Below are positions 8,067 through 17,790 of a stretch of 64,000 bases of DNA, piece after piece. The stretch is taken from NCBI RefSeq assembly GCF_000381365.1, contig NZ_KB905466.1:370744-434743 (forward strand). The letters run 5' to 3'. The stretch comes from Bacteroides salyersiae WAL 10018 = DSM 18765 = JCM 12988 (GTDB lineage Bacteria > Bacteroidota > Bacteroidia > Bacteroidales > Bacteroidaceae). Every line of letters begins with the position of its first letter. Positions within the stretch are counted from its first letter, which is position 1. The translations under genes and the position numbers were made by a program. Under the pieces are notes generated by a model. The model saw nothing but the letters and a program-made list of their open reading frames with translations. It was not told the DNA's origin and made no database searches.

Positions 8067-10103
8067 TTATTTACGATAATTTTCCAAACCGGTTCTCAAG
8101 AATTCGATATATTTAGGAATATCCTCGTTATAGGCATAAGACTTATTCAGAGGTTTTCCTTCGTTATCCAGAAGAACATAAAACGGCTGGGCATTGGCAC
8201 CGAACTTGACACGTTGCAGATAACTCCACTTATCACCTACCGTACGTAAAGTACGCTCAGTTCCATTTTCCACAATCTTTACCGGTTTGGTAAGAGGGGT
8301 TTTATTATCAACATACAGGGTAATCAGCACATAGTCGTCATTGATTATTTTGCTAACCGTAGGATCCGTCCATACGGCAAGTTCCATCTTACGGCAATTT
8401 ACGCATCCATAACCGGTAAAATCGAGCATGACAGGTTTATTATGCAATCTTGCATATTCCATTCCCAAATCATAATCATCAAACTTGGCATGTACCTCAT
8501 TGGTGTATAGATTAAAATCCTGTGTCTTCATAGGCGGCGCAAATGCACTGACAGCTTTCAATGGCGCTCCCCACAAGCCGGGAACCATATAAACCGCAAA
8601 TGCAAGCGAAACCAATGCCATGAAGAAACGCGTCACACCTATCTTATTACTATCATCATCATGAGGAAACTTGATTTTCCCTAACAGATAGAAACCGAGC
8701 AGTGCAAAGATCACAATCCATAAAGCTAAAAACGTTTCACGATCAAGAATTCTCCAACCATAAGCAAGATCGGCAACCGACAAGAATTTCAAAGCGAAGG
8801 CCAGTTCAAGGAAACCGAGAGTAACCTTAATCACATTCATCCATCCTCCTGACTTCGGCATAGACTTCAACCAAGACGGGAACAAAGCAAACAAAGTAAA
8901 CGGCAACGCCAAAGCAATGGCAAACCCCAACATACCGATGGCAGGAGCAACAACACTACCCGTGGTAGAAACCTGTACCAACAGGAAACCGATAATCGGA
9001 CCGGTACAAGAAAAAGAGACCAAAGAGAGCGTAAATGCCATCAGGAAGATGCTTATCAAACCACCGGTCGACTCCGCTTTACTATCCACCGCATTGCTCC
9101 ATTTGGAGGGTAAAGTTATCTCGAAAGCACCAAAGAAAGAAGCTGCAAAAACAATCAACATCAGACAGAAAAGGATGTTGAACACAGCATTGGTAGACAA
9201 GGCATTCAATGCACTCGCTCCAAAAATAGCTGTAATGGCCAATCCCAAAGTCACATAAATAACAACAATGGAGGCCCCATATGTCCATGCATCACGGATG
9301 CCTTTTTTCTTGTCTTTACTGCGTTTCAAAAAGAAACTCACAGTCATGGGAATAATAGGCCATACACAAGGAGTGAACAAAGCAAGCAATCCCCCTAAAA
9401 ATCCGGTAATAAAAATATAAATCCAGGACATATCATCTTGGGAATGCTCTTCACCTAAATTCTGTAGCTCGTTGATTACCGGTTTCCAAAGGTCGATTTC
9501 TCCATCGGAAACATTTATTCCGGTTGTTCCGTCCGCCCCACCGATGGTTGCAACAGAAGCAGTATCCGTAACGGTTTTCACAGTAGCTTGTTGCGGTGCA
9601 GGCTGAGTCCCGGACTGTGGAGCGGCTACAGCTTCTTTAGAAAAATCACCTTCGGCCTTACCGGAAAAGTGAAATGGAACCTGAGTAGGCGGAAGGCAAC
9701 TTTCATCGTCACAAGCTCCATACTCCAGATATCCGTCCATATCGTAAGTACCGGCGGTAAACTTTATCTTTTGAACAAATTGCGCGGTATTTTCAAAATA
9801 ACGGACTTTCATTTCAAAGAGCTTATCGAATGTCGAAACTTCCTTCCCCACAGGTTTCAACTTGCCTACAATCTCTGCACCGGTCATCTTATCCACATTA
9901 AATGTAGCAGAAATAGGGCCACCATCTCCTAAATCAGTGGAATAGACATGCCATCCCCTATCGATAGTACCGGTAAAAATAATCTCTCCCTCCGTATCAG
10001 ACAGGGTTTTCAGTTCTGTCTTAAACTTTACGGGATCTTGGATCTGCGCATGAGCCGCCAAAACGACGAACATCAGCAACAAAAAAGAACATACTTTTCT
10101 CAT
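8067..10103 (-). CDS. dsbD: Thiol:disulfide interchange protein DsbD-like
   Basis: A 678-aa inner-membrane electron carrier that moves reducing power from cytoplasmic thioredoxin to the periplasm. After a signal peptide, the periplasmic alpha domain has the Cys pair C131/C136 (GACDDESCLPP). The central CcdA-like domain (~225-510) has eight predicted helices and Cys in FTPCVWPIIP and FSCTGPIIG. The C-terminal thioredoxin-like gamma domain has CVNC (567-570). The three-part layout is complete. It is the sole gene in its orientation here, 49 bp from the Dabb gene. Confidence 0.92.
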   Translation of the reverse strand: MRKVCSFLLLMFVVLAAHAQIQDPVKFKTELKTLSDTEGEIIFTGTIDRGWHVYSTDLGDGGPISATFNVDKMTGAEIVGKLKPVGKEVSTFDKLFEMKVRYFENTAQFVQKIKFTAGTYDMDGYLEYGACDDESCLPPTQVPFHFSGKAEGDFSKEAVAAPQSGTQPAPQQATVKTVTDTASVATIGGADGTTGINVSDGEIDLWKPVINELQNLGEEHSQDDMSWIYIFITGFLGGLLALFTPCVWPIIPMTVSFFLKRSKDKKKGIRDAWTYGASIVVIYVTLGLAITAIFGASALNALSTNAVFNILFCLMLIVFAASFFGAFEITLPSKWSNAVDSKAESTGGLISIFLMAFTLSLVSFSCTGPIIGFLLVQVSTTGSVVAPAIGMLGFAIALALPFTLFALFPSWLKSMPKSGGWMNVIKVTLGFLELAFALKFLSVADLAYGWRILDRETFLALWIVIFALLGFYLLGKIKFPHDDDSNKIGVTRFFMALVSLAFAVYMVPGLWGAPLKAVSAFAPPMKTQDFNLYTNEVHAKFDDYDLGMEYARLHNKPVMLDFTGYGCVNCRKMELAVWTDPTVSKIINDDYVLITLYVDNKTPLTKPVKIVENGTERTLRTVGDKWSYLQRVKFGANAQPFYVLLDNEGKPLNKSYAYNEDIPKYIEFLRTGLENYRK

Positions 10104-10152
10104 TCTCTATTCGTTTTTCTTATTATAACAGTCGGAAAAGCGATCCGGTTCA

Positions 10153-10455
10153 TTAAACTATTTCATAGTCTACGCACGAACGGCTTTCCTTTGCTTCGGC
10201 AATAATCTTACCGGCAGCCACATGATCGGGATGAGTGGCATAGAATTTTACATCATCCAGGTTGTCAAATTCACTATACAATGCAATATGCCAAGATTCT
10301 CCCGGGTTCATATTCAGTCCCACTTCAATCTTACGAATAACGGATATTTTTGCAGGCAGAGCCTCTATCGCTTCTTTAAATTTATTCATTACAACAAGTT
10401 TATCAGTTTCCGGAACTTCATCCTTTAACTTAAATAATACAATGTGTTTTACCAT
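10153..10455 (-). CDS. Dabb family (stress-responsive alpha/beta barrel) protein
   Basis: A 100-aa protein with the MVKHIVLFKLKDE start, the ALPAKI..GLNMNPGESWHIALYSEF core and the YATHPDHVAAG segment of dimeric alpha/beta-barrel (Dabb) proteins. Members are small ligand-binding proteins or cofactor-free enzymes; the exact role is unknown. It probably shares an operon with dsbD downstream and is divergent from udk. Confidence 0.8.
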   Translation of the reverse strand: MVKHIVLFKLKDEVPETDKLVVMNKFKEAIEALPAKISVIRKIEVGLNMNPGESWHIALYSEFDNLDDVKFYATHPDHVAAGKIIAEAKESRSCVDYEIV

Positions 10456-10557
10456 AACGTTGCTATTTTAATTTATTGTTTATATATTTGTCAGCCGAAG
10501 CTGCATTTATTTCAATGCAAAATTACTCTATTTGTTTCAAATATACACTATCAACAG

Positions 10558-11166
10558 ATGTTAATAATAGGAATAGCAGGCGGAACGGGCTCAGGAAAGA
10601 CCACCGTCGTACGGAAAATAATTGAAAGTCTCCCTGCCGGTGAAGTAGTACTGCTCCCCCAGGATTCGTATTATAAAGATAGTAGTCATGTACCTGTGGA
10701 AGAGCGCCAAAATATCAATTTCGACCATCCGGACGCTTTTGAATGGAGCCTGCTCTCGAAGCATGTCTCGATGCTGAAAGAAGGCAAGAGCATCGAGCAA
10801 CCGACCTATTCATACCTCACTTGTACCCGTCAGCCGGAAACAATCCATATCGAACCGCGTGAAGTAGTTATCATCGAAGGAATTCTTGCCCTTTGCGATA
10901 AAAAACTACGCAATATGATGGACCTCAAAATATTTGTAGATGCCGATCCGGATGAACGCCTGATACGCGTCATTCAACGGGATGTGGTGGAACGCGGACG
11001 GACGGCTGAAGCCGTGATGGAACGTTATACACGTGTATTGAAACCGATGCATCAGCAATTCATCGAACCTTGTAAAAGATATGCCGACCTCATCGTACCC
11101 GAAGGAGGCAACAATGAAGTGGCAATCGATATCCTGACCATGTACATCAAGAAACACTTAGGATAG
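10558..11166 (+). CDS. udk: Uridine kinase
   Basis: A 202-aa pyrimidine salvage kinase that phosphorylates uridine or cytidine. The P-loop GGTGSGKTT begins at residue 8. QDSYYKD and the NFDHPDAFEW nucleoside-binding segment follow, then DLKIFVDADPDERLIRVIQRD. The start at ATG 10558 is preferred to an upstream in-frame start at 10444 because it places MLIIGIAGGTGSGK in the family position. mltF starts 2 bp after its stop, so the two are cotranscribed. Confidence 0.95.
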   Translation: MLIIGIAGGTGSGKTTVVRKIIESLPAGEVVLLPQDSYYKDSSHVPVEERQNINFDHPDAFEWSLLSKHVSMLKEGKSIEQPTYSYLTCTRQPETIHIEPREVVIIEGILALCDKKLRNMMDLKIFVDADPDERLIRVIQRDVVERGRTAEAVMERYTRVLKPMHQQFIEPCKRYADLIVPEGGNNEVAIDILTMYIKKHLG

Positions 11167-11168
11167 AC

Positions 11169-12560
11169 ATGACGGCCCGGCGCTCTATATTGCCCGTTTT
11201 TTTCATTATTCTTTTCTCCGTATTGGCCTGTAAACACAGACATCATCCGGCAGAAGAGACAGGAGCCTATGATTTGACCCAGATTAAAGACAGTGGAGAG
11301 CTGGTGGTACTAACGTTATACAGTTCGACTACTTATTTTATTTACCGTGGACAGGAAATGGGATTCCAATATGAATTAAGCGAGCAATTTGCCAAAAGCT
11401 TAGGAGTTAAACTGCGTGTTGAAGTAGCACGGAACGTGTCTGAACTGATCCAAAAACTATTATCCGGTGAAGGAGATCTGATTGCCTATAACCTGCCCAT
11501 CACCAAAGAATGGAAAGACAGCCTCATTTATTGTGGAGAGGAAGTGATTACACATCAGGTAATCGTACAACGGAACAATGGCAAAACAAAACCGATAACA
11601 GACGTCACAGAACTCATCGGCAAAGAAGTATATGTAAAGCCCGGTAAATATTACGACCGGCTTGTCAATCTGAACAATGAATTGGGAGGCGGCATACAAA
11701 TACACAAAGTGACGGGCGACAGCATCACGGCGGAGGATCTGATCACACAAGTAGCACAAGGGAAAATACCTTATACGGTAGCTGATAACGACCTGGCCAG
11801 GCTGAACACCACTTACTATCCCAATCTCAATATCAAGCTTTCCATCAGCTTCGACCAGCGAGCATCATGGGCTGTACGCAAAGATTGCCCGCAACTGGCG
11901 GCAGCAGCAGATAAATGGCACGAAGAGAATATGACCTCACCGGCTTATACGGCGAGCACGAAACGATACTTTGAAATCAGCAAATCGGTTCCCCACTCCC
12001 CCATCCTCTCGCTCCGTGAAGGAAAAATTTCCCATTACGACAATTTATTTAAGAAGTATTCCAAAGAGATTGACTGGGACTGGCGTTTACTGGCCTCATT
12101 AGCCTATACGGAATCGAATTTCGATACGACAGCCGTATCTTGGGCAGGAGCCAGAGGATTGATGCAGTTAATGCCGCAAACAGCACGGGCTATGGGAGTG
12201 CCACCCGGTAAAGAACAAAATCCGGAAGAGAGCATCAAAGCAGCAGTAAAATACATCAAACTAACAGACAGAAGCCTCAGCGCGATTCCCGATAAAGAAG
12301 AACGTATCAAATTTATCCTGGCGTCCTATAACGCCGGTTTAGGGCATATCTACGATGCCATTGCCTTGGCCGACAAGTACGGAAAAGACAAAAACACCTG
12401 GAACAACAACGTCGAAAACTACATCCTGCTGAAAAGCAATGAAGAATATTTCACCGACCCGGTCTGTAAAAACGGATATTTCCGTGGAATAGAAACATAC
12501 AATTTCGTAAGAGATATCATATCAAGATACGAATCGTATAAAAAGAAAATAAAAGAATAA
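11169..12560 (+). CDS. mltF: MltF-like membrane-bound lytic transglycosylase (lipoprotein)
   Basis: A 463-aa lipoprotein: the signal peptide ends in FSVLAC with the lipidated Cys near residue 19. Residues ~35-265 form a solute-binding (SBP_bac_3) domain (SGELVVLTLYSSTTYFIYRGQEMGF is the start of this domain). Residues ~290-440 form an SLT lysozyme-like domain with catalytic E315 in AYTESNFD and GARGLMQLMP. It cleaves peptidoglycan non-hydrolytically at the outer-membrane inner face. The two-domain order is that of MltF. It overlaps nothing and follows udk by 2 bp. Confidence 0.88.
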   Translation: MTARRSILPVFFIILFSVLACKHRHHPAEETGAYDLTQIKDSGELVVLTLYSSTTYFIYRGQEMGFQYELSEQFAKSLGVKLRVEVARNVSELIQKLLSGEGDLIAYNLPITKEWKDSLIYCGEEVITHQVIVQRNNGKTKPITDVTELIGKEVYVKPGKYYDRLVNLNNELGGGIQIHKVTGDSITAEDLITQVAQGKIPYTVADNDLARLNTTYYPNLNIKLSISFDQRASWAVRKDCPQLAAAADKWHEENMTSPAYTASTKRYFEISKSVPHSPILSLREGKISHYDNLFKKYSKEIDWDWRLLASLAYTESNFDTTAVSWAGARGLMQLMPQTARAMGVPPGKEQNPEESIKAAVKYIKLTDRSLSAIPDKEERIKFILASYNAGLGHIYDAIALADKYGKDKNTWNNNVENYILLKSNEEYFTDPVCKNGYFRGIETYNFVRDIISRYESYKKKIKE

Positions 12561-12571
12561 TCGCTCAAAAA

Positions 12572-12745
12572 CTATCCCTTGCGGTATTGCTGTGGTGACT
12601 GTCCTGTCTGTTTTTTGAAAAATGTGCCAAAATAAGAAGCATTCGGAAAGTTAAAAAAATCAGAAATTTCCTGAATGCTTTTTTGAGTGTTTTTAAGTAG
12701 CGAAATGCTTTTTCGGATATCAGTTGAATCAGCCTGATAAATATC
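12572..12745 (-). pseudogene. AraC-family regulator C-terminal remnant
   Basis: On the minus strand an open stretch of about 57 codons reads DIYQADSTDIRKSISLLKNT, then QKSIQEISDFFNFPNASYFG and TFFKKQTGQSPQQYRKG before the stop at 12572. This is the second helix-turn-helix and terminal signature of AraC/XylS proteins. Stops lie immediately upstream and no N-terminal sensor domain or start exists. It is a decayed gene end fused to the TolC remnant upstream by deletion. Confidence 0.75.
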
Positions 12746-12849
12746 TCATACTTATGTCCGACAGAGGTTTTCAGATTCATCAGTTTTCGGTTGTAGACGG
12801 AGCATATCCGATATGTTAATCCAAGAAGCTGCAGTAACTTGACCCAGAT

Positions 12850-13208
12850 AATACATTTTACAAATTTGCAGGATGAAGTAATATAAAGAGTCTGGTTATA
12901 AAGTGACATCTGCAACTGTAACCCTACATTGGACCATACCGCAAAGTATGGGTTACGTTGTAAGGCGTACCGTAAGCAGAACCGTCGGTTACGGATACGG
13001 AGGGATCGATATTGTCATTGTAATTGGCAAAACCGTTAATTTGTGGAAGTAGCTTAGCGCAGTTTTCAGAAATGCCATATCTGCCTTTCTGTATCTCATT
13101 GCGCTTACTCTATAAAGACGGATTATTTTCTATACCCATCTCAAGACAGTTCTCAAGTGTCAGTGTTTCTTGTGCGCTGACACTCGTAACCGACAGGTAG
13201 AAAAACAT
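12850..13208 (-). pseudogene. TolC-family outer-membrane efflux protein N-terminal remnant
   Basis: Starting at ATG 13208 the frame encodes a signal peptide and mature start (MFFYLSVTSVSAQETLTLEN, CLEMGIENNPSL), then a stop codon at 13110-13112. The same frame continues SKRNEIQKG...LLPQINGFANYNDNIDPSVS...GSAYGTPYNVT to a second stop at 12924. A frameshift leads to GLQLQMSLYNQTLY. This is the start of TolC-type efflux proteins. The rest of the gene is missing. The ORF that spans 12565-12915 merely joins scraps of this and the AraC remnant. Confidence 0.75.
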
Positions 13209-13298
13209 AAGTAAAATATCTATTCGTATTTCCAAAATGGAAAATGTTCTTAAGGTCAGCAAACAGCCACCTGTTTATATCTTTCCTTTAGGTGGAAT

Positions 13299-13892
13299 TT
13301 ATTGATAGTGTATTTTCTTTTCATCATACTTTTGTTTCGGTTGCTGCTGCACCGCAGGATATCCGAAAGGAATGACACAAAGCGGAAGAATATTCTCGGG
13401 AAGAGCAATATACTTGCGCACTACCTCCATACGGTCTTCATAAGGATATGCCGCAGTCCACACAGCACCCAACCCCAAACTTTCAGCAGCTAAAAGAATA
13501 TTCTGCGCGGCAGCCGAACAATCCAGATACCAATAAGAAGAACGGGTGGAATCACCGCAAACCACAATGGCATAACGGGCCTCAGTAAGCATCTTAGCAT
13601 AGGGCAAAGCCGCAGCCATAGAATCGAGAGAAGCACGTTCGGTTATAACGTAGAACTCCCAAGGACGCAGATCTTTACCAGAAGGGGCAGCCATACCGGC
13701 GCGGAGCATCAAGTCGATCTTCTCCTTTTCAACTCCTTTATTCAAATAAGTACGCACACTCTTACGCGCAAAAATATTATCCAAAGCAGCGTTAGCAGAA
13801 GCAGGCTCCGAGTTTTGCGGAGCAGAAGAACAAGAGATGACACTTGCCAACAGAACCGCCACCGGCAATAATAAGAAACAGATCTTTTTCAT
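13299..13892 (-). CDS. Nitroreductase family lipoprotein
   Basis: A 197-aa FMN-dependent nitroreductase-fold protein, unusual in carrying an export signal with a lipobox (SVISC, Cys about 21). The body has the FMN phosphate motif RKSVRTYLN, PSGKDLRPWEF and the segment LGLGAVWTAAYPY, followed by LPLCVIPFGYPA. Enzyme activity outside the cytoplasm is inferred from the signal. It is 11 bp downstream of metH on the same strand, so it closes that operon. Confidence 0.82.
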   Translation of the reverse strand: MKKICFLLLPVAVLLASVISCSSAPQNSEPASANAALDNIFARKSVRTYLNKGVEKEKIDLMLRAGMAAPSGKDLRPWEFYVITERASLDSMAAALPYAKMLTEARYAIVVCGDSTRSSYWYLDCSAAAQNILLAAESLGLGAVWTAAYPYEDRMEVVRKYIALPENILPLCVIPFGYPAVQQQPKQKYDEKKIHYQ

Positions 13893-13903
13893 ACTTATAT
13901 CAA

Positions 13904-16675
13904 TTAAAACAGATTCAGTTTATTCTTTTGCGCTTCCTCGAGCGACACTGTTTCACGACGCATCATTCCACTCTTATCACGCAATTCTTCATATTCTTTC
14001 GTCAGTTCTATCGCCAACTCTTCCTTTGTTTTCGGATTAAGCAGACGCGCCGCTACACCGGCATTTTGAGAAGCGTCTTTCAAATGAACGACCGGAGCAT
14101 GATAAACAGGAGCAATCTTCAAAGCGGTATGCATCTTTGAAGTCGTAGCACCACCTATTAACAAAGGAATATCCAAACCGGCCTTTTCCAATTCCATAGC
14201 CACGTGAACCATTTCTTCCAAAGAGGGAGTGATCAACCCACTCAGGCCAATCATATCTACTTTTTCCTCAATAGCATGCTGTACAATGGTTTCGGCGGGC
14301 ACCATTACTCCTAAATCTACAATATCATAACCGTTACAAGCCATCACCACAGATACTATGTTCTTACCGATGTCGTGCACGTCTCCTTTTACAGTAGCCA
14401 GCAACACCTTACCGGCAGAGGAAGCTCCTTCCTGTTTCTCCGATTCAATAATCGGCTGTAAAATAGCCACTGCTTTTTTCATCGTACGCGCCGTTTTCAC
14501 AACCTGAGGTAAAAACATTTTCCCCGCTCCGAACAACTCGCCTACATGATTCATCCCATCCATTAAAGGGCCCTCTATCACATCGACCGCCTTTTCATAC
14601 AACGGTAATGCTTCCGCAAGATCCTCTTCCAGAAAATCACCTATCCCTTTGATCAATGCATGTTGCAAGCGTTCTTGTACTGTTCCGTCGCGCCAAGCCT
14701 GATGAACGGACAATTGAGAGTTGGAAGTCGACAACTGTGCGTCCGTGCCCTTACCGGCCTTCAATGCTTCGGCAAGTTCGATCAAACGCTCGGCAGCATC
14801 CGGACGACGGTTAAGAACGACATCCTCTATCTTTTCAAGCACATCAGCAGGAATATCCGTATACAGAACAGAAGTAGCCGGATTGACAATTCCCATATCC
14901 ATTCCCTGCTGGATAGCATGATAAAGGAACACGGCGTGCATTGCTTCACGAATATAATTATTCCCTCGGAAAGAGAACGAGAGATTACTAACACCGCCAC
15001 TCACATGCGCACCGGGGAGATTCTTCCGTATCCAGCCCGTCGCATTGATAAAATCGACTGCATAATTATTATGCTCTTCGATACCGGTAGCTACAGCCAA
15101 AACATTCGGATCAAAAATAATATCCTGCGGATTAAAACCGACTTTATCCACCAATAGCCGATAAGCCCGTTCGCAGACCTCTATCTTACGGGCAGCAGTA
15201 TCTGCCTGACCTTTTTCATCAAATGCCATCACTACGGCAGCAGCACCATATTGCCTGATAATACGGGCATGTTCCAGAAATTTCTCCTCACCTTCTTTCA
15301 AAGAGATAGAGTTTACCACCGATTTGCCTTGAAGGCATTTCAAACCGGCTTCAATAACTTCCCATTTAGAAGAGTCGATCATCACAGGAACACGGGCTAT
15401 CTCCGGTTCGGAAGCTATCAGATTGAGGAAAGTAGTCATTTCCTGACGAGCATCCAGCAAACCGTCATCCATATTCACATCGATAATCAGCGCACCGTCT
15501 TCCACTTGCTGACGGGCAATGGAAAGTGCTTCGTCATACTTCTTCTCATTAATCAGACGCAGAAATTTACGCGAACCGGCCACATTACAACGTTCGCCGA
15601 TATTCACAAAATTTATCTCGGGCTTTACTTCCAGAAGTTCAAGCCCGGAAAGCCAAAGACAATCCGGTTTCCGAACCGGCACATGTGGGCGGGCCCCTTC
15701 TATTAAAGCCGGATATTCGGCAATGTATGCATCGGTAGTGCCACAACAGCCACCAATGATATTAATCAAACCTTCATGGATATATTCTTTGACTTCATGG
15801 GCCATATCAGCCGGGCTCTGGTCATACTGCCCCAAACTATTGGGAAGTCCGGCATTCGGATAAGCACTGATATAATAAGGAGCACGGGCAGCCAGTTGTT
15901 CAAGGAAAGGTTTCAACTGCCTCGCACCAAACGAACAATTTAATCCGACAGAGAAAATATTGGCATGTTGCACAGAAGCTAAAAAAGCATCCAGCGTCTG
16001 ACCGGAAAGCGTACGTCCACCTGTATCGGAAACAGTAACAGAAAGCATTATGGGTACTTCGACCCCTGTTATCTTTATAGCTTGTTCGGCTGCATAAACA
16101 GCCGCTTTAGCATTCAACGTGTCGAAAATCGTTTCAATCAGAATCGCATCCACTCCACCTTCGAGCATAGCTTCCATCTGTTGCTGGTAGGCATCGGCCA
16201 ATTCATCGTAACTCAAAGCGCGGAAAGCCGGATTATTCACATCCGGGCTCATAGAACAAGTCTTATTGGTAGGTCCCACAGAACCAGCTACAAAACGAGG
16301 CTTTTGCGGATTTTTAGCCGTATACTCATCAGCCACCTCACGGGCCAGTTTTACAGCTGCCAAATTTATTTCACGTACATACTGCTCTACATGATAATCG
16401 GCCATAGAGACTGTGGTCGAACTGAAAGTATTTGTTTCAATAATATCGGCCCCGGCTTCAAGATATTTACGATGAATATCCTGAATCACATCCGGACGAG
16501 TAAGACAAAGCAAATCATTATTCCCTTTCAACTGTCCGGGAATATGCGCGAAACGCTCGCCACGAAAATCTTCTTCTTTTAAGTTGTATTGCTGAATCAT
16601 GGTACCCATCGCCCCATCCAATATAAGGATACGCCGGGATACCAATTGCGGAATAGTTATTTTATCCATCTCCAT
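13904..16675 (-). CDS. metH: Cobalamin-dependent methionine synthase, short form
   Basis: Transfers methyl from methyl-tetrahydrofolate to homocysteine through B12. In order: homocysteine domain (~1-330, zinc ligands in LNCSFG and GGCCGT), pterin-binding domain (~350-620), B12 cap domain (~680-770) and cobalamin domain with DVHDIGKN (axial H767) to ~890. The protein stops at 923 aa just after the linker (SLEEAQKNKLNLF), so the ~330-aa C-terminal AdoMet reactivation domain of E. coli MetH is absent. A separately encoded reactivation domain would be needed elsewhere. It follows smpB by 77 bp. Confidence 0.93.
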   Translation of the reverse strand: MEMDKITIPQLVSRRILILDGAMGTMIQQYNLKEEDFRGERFAHIPGQLKGNNDLLCLTRPDVIQDIHRKYLEAGADIIETNTFSSTTVSMADYHVEQYVREINLAAVKLAREVADEYTAKNPQKPRFVAGSVGPTNKTCSMSPDVNNPAFRALSYDELADAYQQQMEAMLEGGVDAILIETIFDTLNAKAAVYAAEQAIKITGVEVPIMLSVTVSDTGGRTLSGQTLDAFLASVQHANIFSVGLNCSFGARQLKPFLEQLAARAPYYISAYPNAGLPNSLGQYDQSPADMAHEVKEYIHEGLINIIGGCCGTTDAYIAEYPALIEGARPHVPVRKPDCLWLSGLELLEVKPEINFVNIGERCNVAGSRKFLRLINEKKYDEALSIARQQVEDGALIIDVNMDDGLLDARQEMTTFLNLIASEPEIARVPVMIDSSKWEVIEAGLKCLQGKSVVNSISLKEGEEKFLEHARIIRQYGAAAVVMAFDEKGQADTAARKIEVCERAYRLLVDKVGFNPQDIIFDPNVLAVATGIEEHNNYAVDFINATGWIRKNLPGAHVSGGVSNLSFSFRGNNYIREAMHAVFLYHAIQQGMDMGIVNPATSVLYTDIPADVLEKIEDVVLNRRPDAAERLIELAEALKAGKGTDAQLSTSNSQLSVHQAWRDGTVQERLQHALIKGIGDFLEEDLAEALPLYEKAVDVIEGPLMDGMNHVGELFGAGKMFLPQVVKTARTMKKAVAILQPIIESEKQEGASSAGKVLLATVKGDVHDIGKNIVSVVMACNGYDIVDLGVMVPAETIVQHAIEEKVDMIGLSGLITPSLEEMVHVAMELEKAGLDIPLLIGGATTSKMHTALKIAPVYHAPVVHLKDASQNAGVAARLLNPKTKEELAIELTKEYEELRDKSGMMRRETVSLEEAQKNKLNLF

Positions 16676-16752
16676 TTATCACCTGTCTACTTTATCACTC
16701 ACCGTCTATCGCTAATCACCATCACTAATCACTTACCACTAAATCACAATCT
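16676..16752 (-). repeat. Short heptad-like repeats between smpB and metH
   Basis: The 77-bp spacer is made of imperfect repeats of GTGATTAG/GTGATGG type read on the minus strand, up to the metH start. No terminator or B12/SAM riboswitch was recognised. Confidence 0.45.
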
Positions 16753-17205
16753 TCACCTTTTGAACATTCTGTCCATATCGCGACGGTCATCTTTTTCTTT
16801 CAGAGATTCACGTTTATCATACTGCTTTTTACCTTTTGCCAAAGCTACCACAACTTTAGCCAATCCTTTTTCATTGACGAACATACGAACCGGTACAATA
16901 GTAAAGCCGGTTTCCTTGGTGCCACGTTCGAGTTTCTTCAACTCTTTTTTATTAAGTAACAGCTTCCTGTCTCTACGAGCTGTATGATTATTGTACGAAC
17001 CATAGAAATACTCGGCGATGTGCATATTCTTCACCCACAACTCACCTTTGGCAAAGTAGCAAAACGTATCTACCAGACTTGCCTTTCCCATACGGATGGA
17101 TTTGATTTCCGTTCCGGTAAGCACAATACCTGCCGTATAAGTATCGATCAGTTCATAGTCGAATGTAGCACGTTTATTCTTTATATTTACAGGAGCCAGT
17201 TTCAT
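16753..17205 (-). CDS. smpB: SsrA-binding protein
   Basis: A 150-aa tmRNA-binding protein required for trans-translation. It begins [20 protein letters not shown] and contains the [13 protein letters not shown] and GEFWVKN-like ([10 protein letters not shown]) OB-fold motifs, then KLLLNKKEL and the basic C-terminal tail ending in [18 protein letters not shown]. Length and order match the family. It lies between a Yip1-like gene and metH on the same strand. Confidence 0.96.
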   Translation of the reverse strand: MKLAPVNIKNKRATFDYELIDTYTAGIVLTGTEIKSIRMGKASLVDTFCYFAKGELWVKNMHIAEYFYGSYNNHTARRDRKLLLNKKELKKLERGTKETGFTIVPVRMFVNEKGLAKVVVALAKGKKQYDKRESLKEKDDRRDMDRMFKR

Positions 17206-17212
17206 TTGTTTC

Positions 17213-17788
17213 TTAATTTAATATTGCTGTTAGCTTATTGAACACGAATTGAATCACCGCCGGACACAGTATTAACAACAGGGATGATAAAATGGTGAAT
17301 CGTAACCGATTCTTTTCTTCAACTTGCATCACAATCGGCGCACCTTCCCACACCACATAGACGATATAAAACTGCAATAACCAACCGATAATACTGAAAT
17401 CCGGCAACAAACCGGTAATTATTTTAAGCAGGAAAGTGACTACCAATGCATATCCGGCAAATTGTTGGGTCAAAGGAACATCGTCGGACATCCCGAACAT
17501 TTGTACCCGTAATTGATTGATGGCATATGCAGCCAGAAAATAACCGCCGAACAATGCCACTGCCACTGCACAACACTGCGTCATAGCTATCTGAAAGCTT
17601 TGCGGACCACCCCAACCGTTGACCAACAGAGAACCTATAAATACGGCAAGACCACATAAACCAATCATAGGATAGACAAAAGCTCCGAAAACCTTTCGCC
17701 TATCCTCTTCCAAACGAATTTCCTCCCAGGCCTTGGCCGGAGAGGAAATCAATAACATCGATATCTTAAATAATTCTTTGTAATTCAA
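17213..17788 (-). CDS. Yip1-domain membrane protein
   Basis: A 191-aa integral membrane protein with about five helices: ~35-55, ~70-95, ~110-130, ~130-150 and ~165-185. The N-terminal [13 protein letters not shown] and the helix arrangement resemble Yip1/YIP1-like (PF04893) proteins of Bacteroidetes. The role is unknown. It starts 2 bp after the upstream lipoprotein and ends 7 bp before smpB, so all are likely cotranscribed. Confidence 0.7.
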   Translation of the reverse strand: MNYKELFKISMLLISSPAKAWEEIRLEEDRRKVFGAFVYPMIGLCGLAVFIGSLLVNGWGGPQSFQIAMTQCCAVAVALFGGYFLAAYAINQLRVQMFGMSDDVPLTQQFAGYALVVTFLLKIITGLLPDFSIIGWLLQFYIVYVVWEGAPIVMQVEEKNRLRFTILSSLLLILCPAVIQFVFNKLTAILN

Positions 17789-17790
17789 TA

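Noticed and set aside
12565..12915. 116-codon ORF on the minus strand
   Set aside because: It joins out-of-frame scraps of a TolC remnant and an AraC remnant; not one protein.
16676..16752. Possible cobalamin or SAM riboswitch before metH
   Set aside because: Only 77 bp of simple repeats; no B12 box or SAM-riboswitch core seen.
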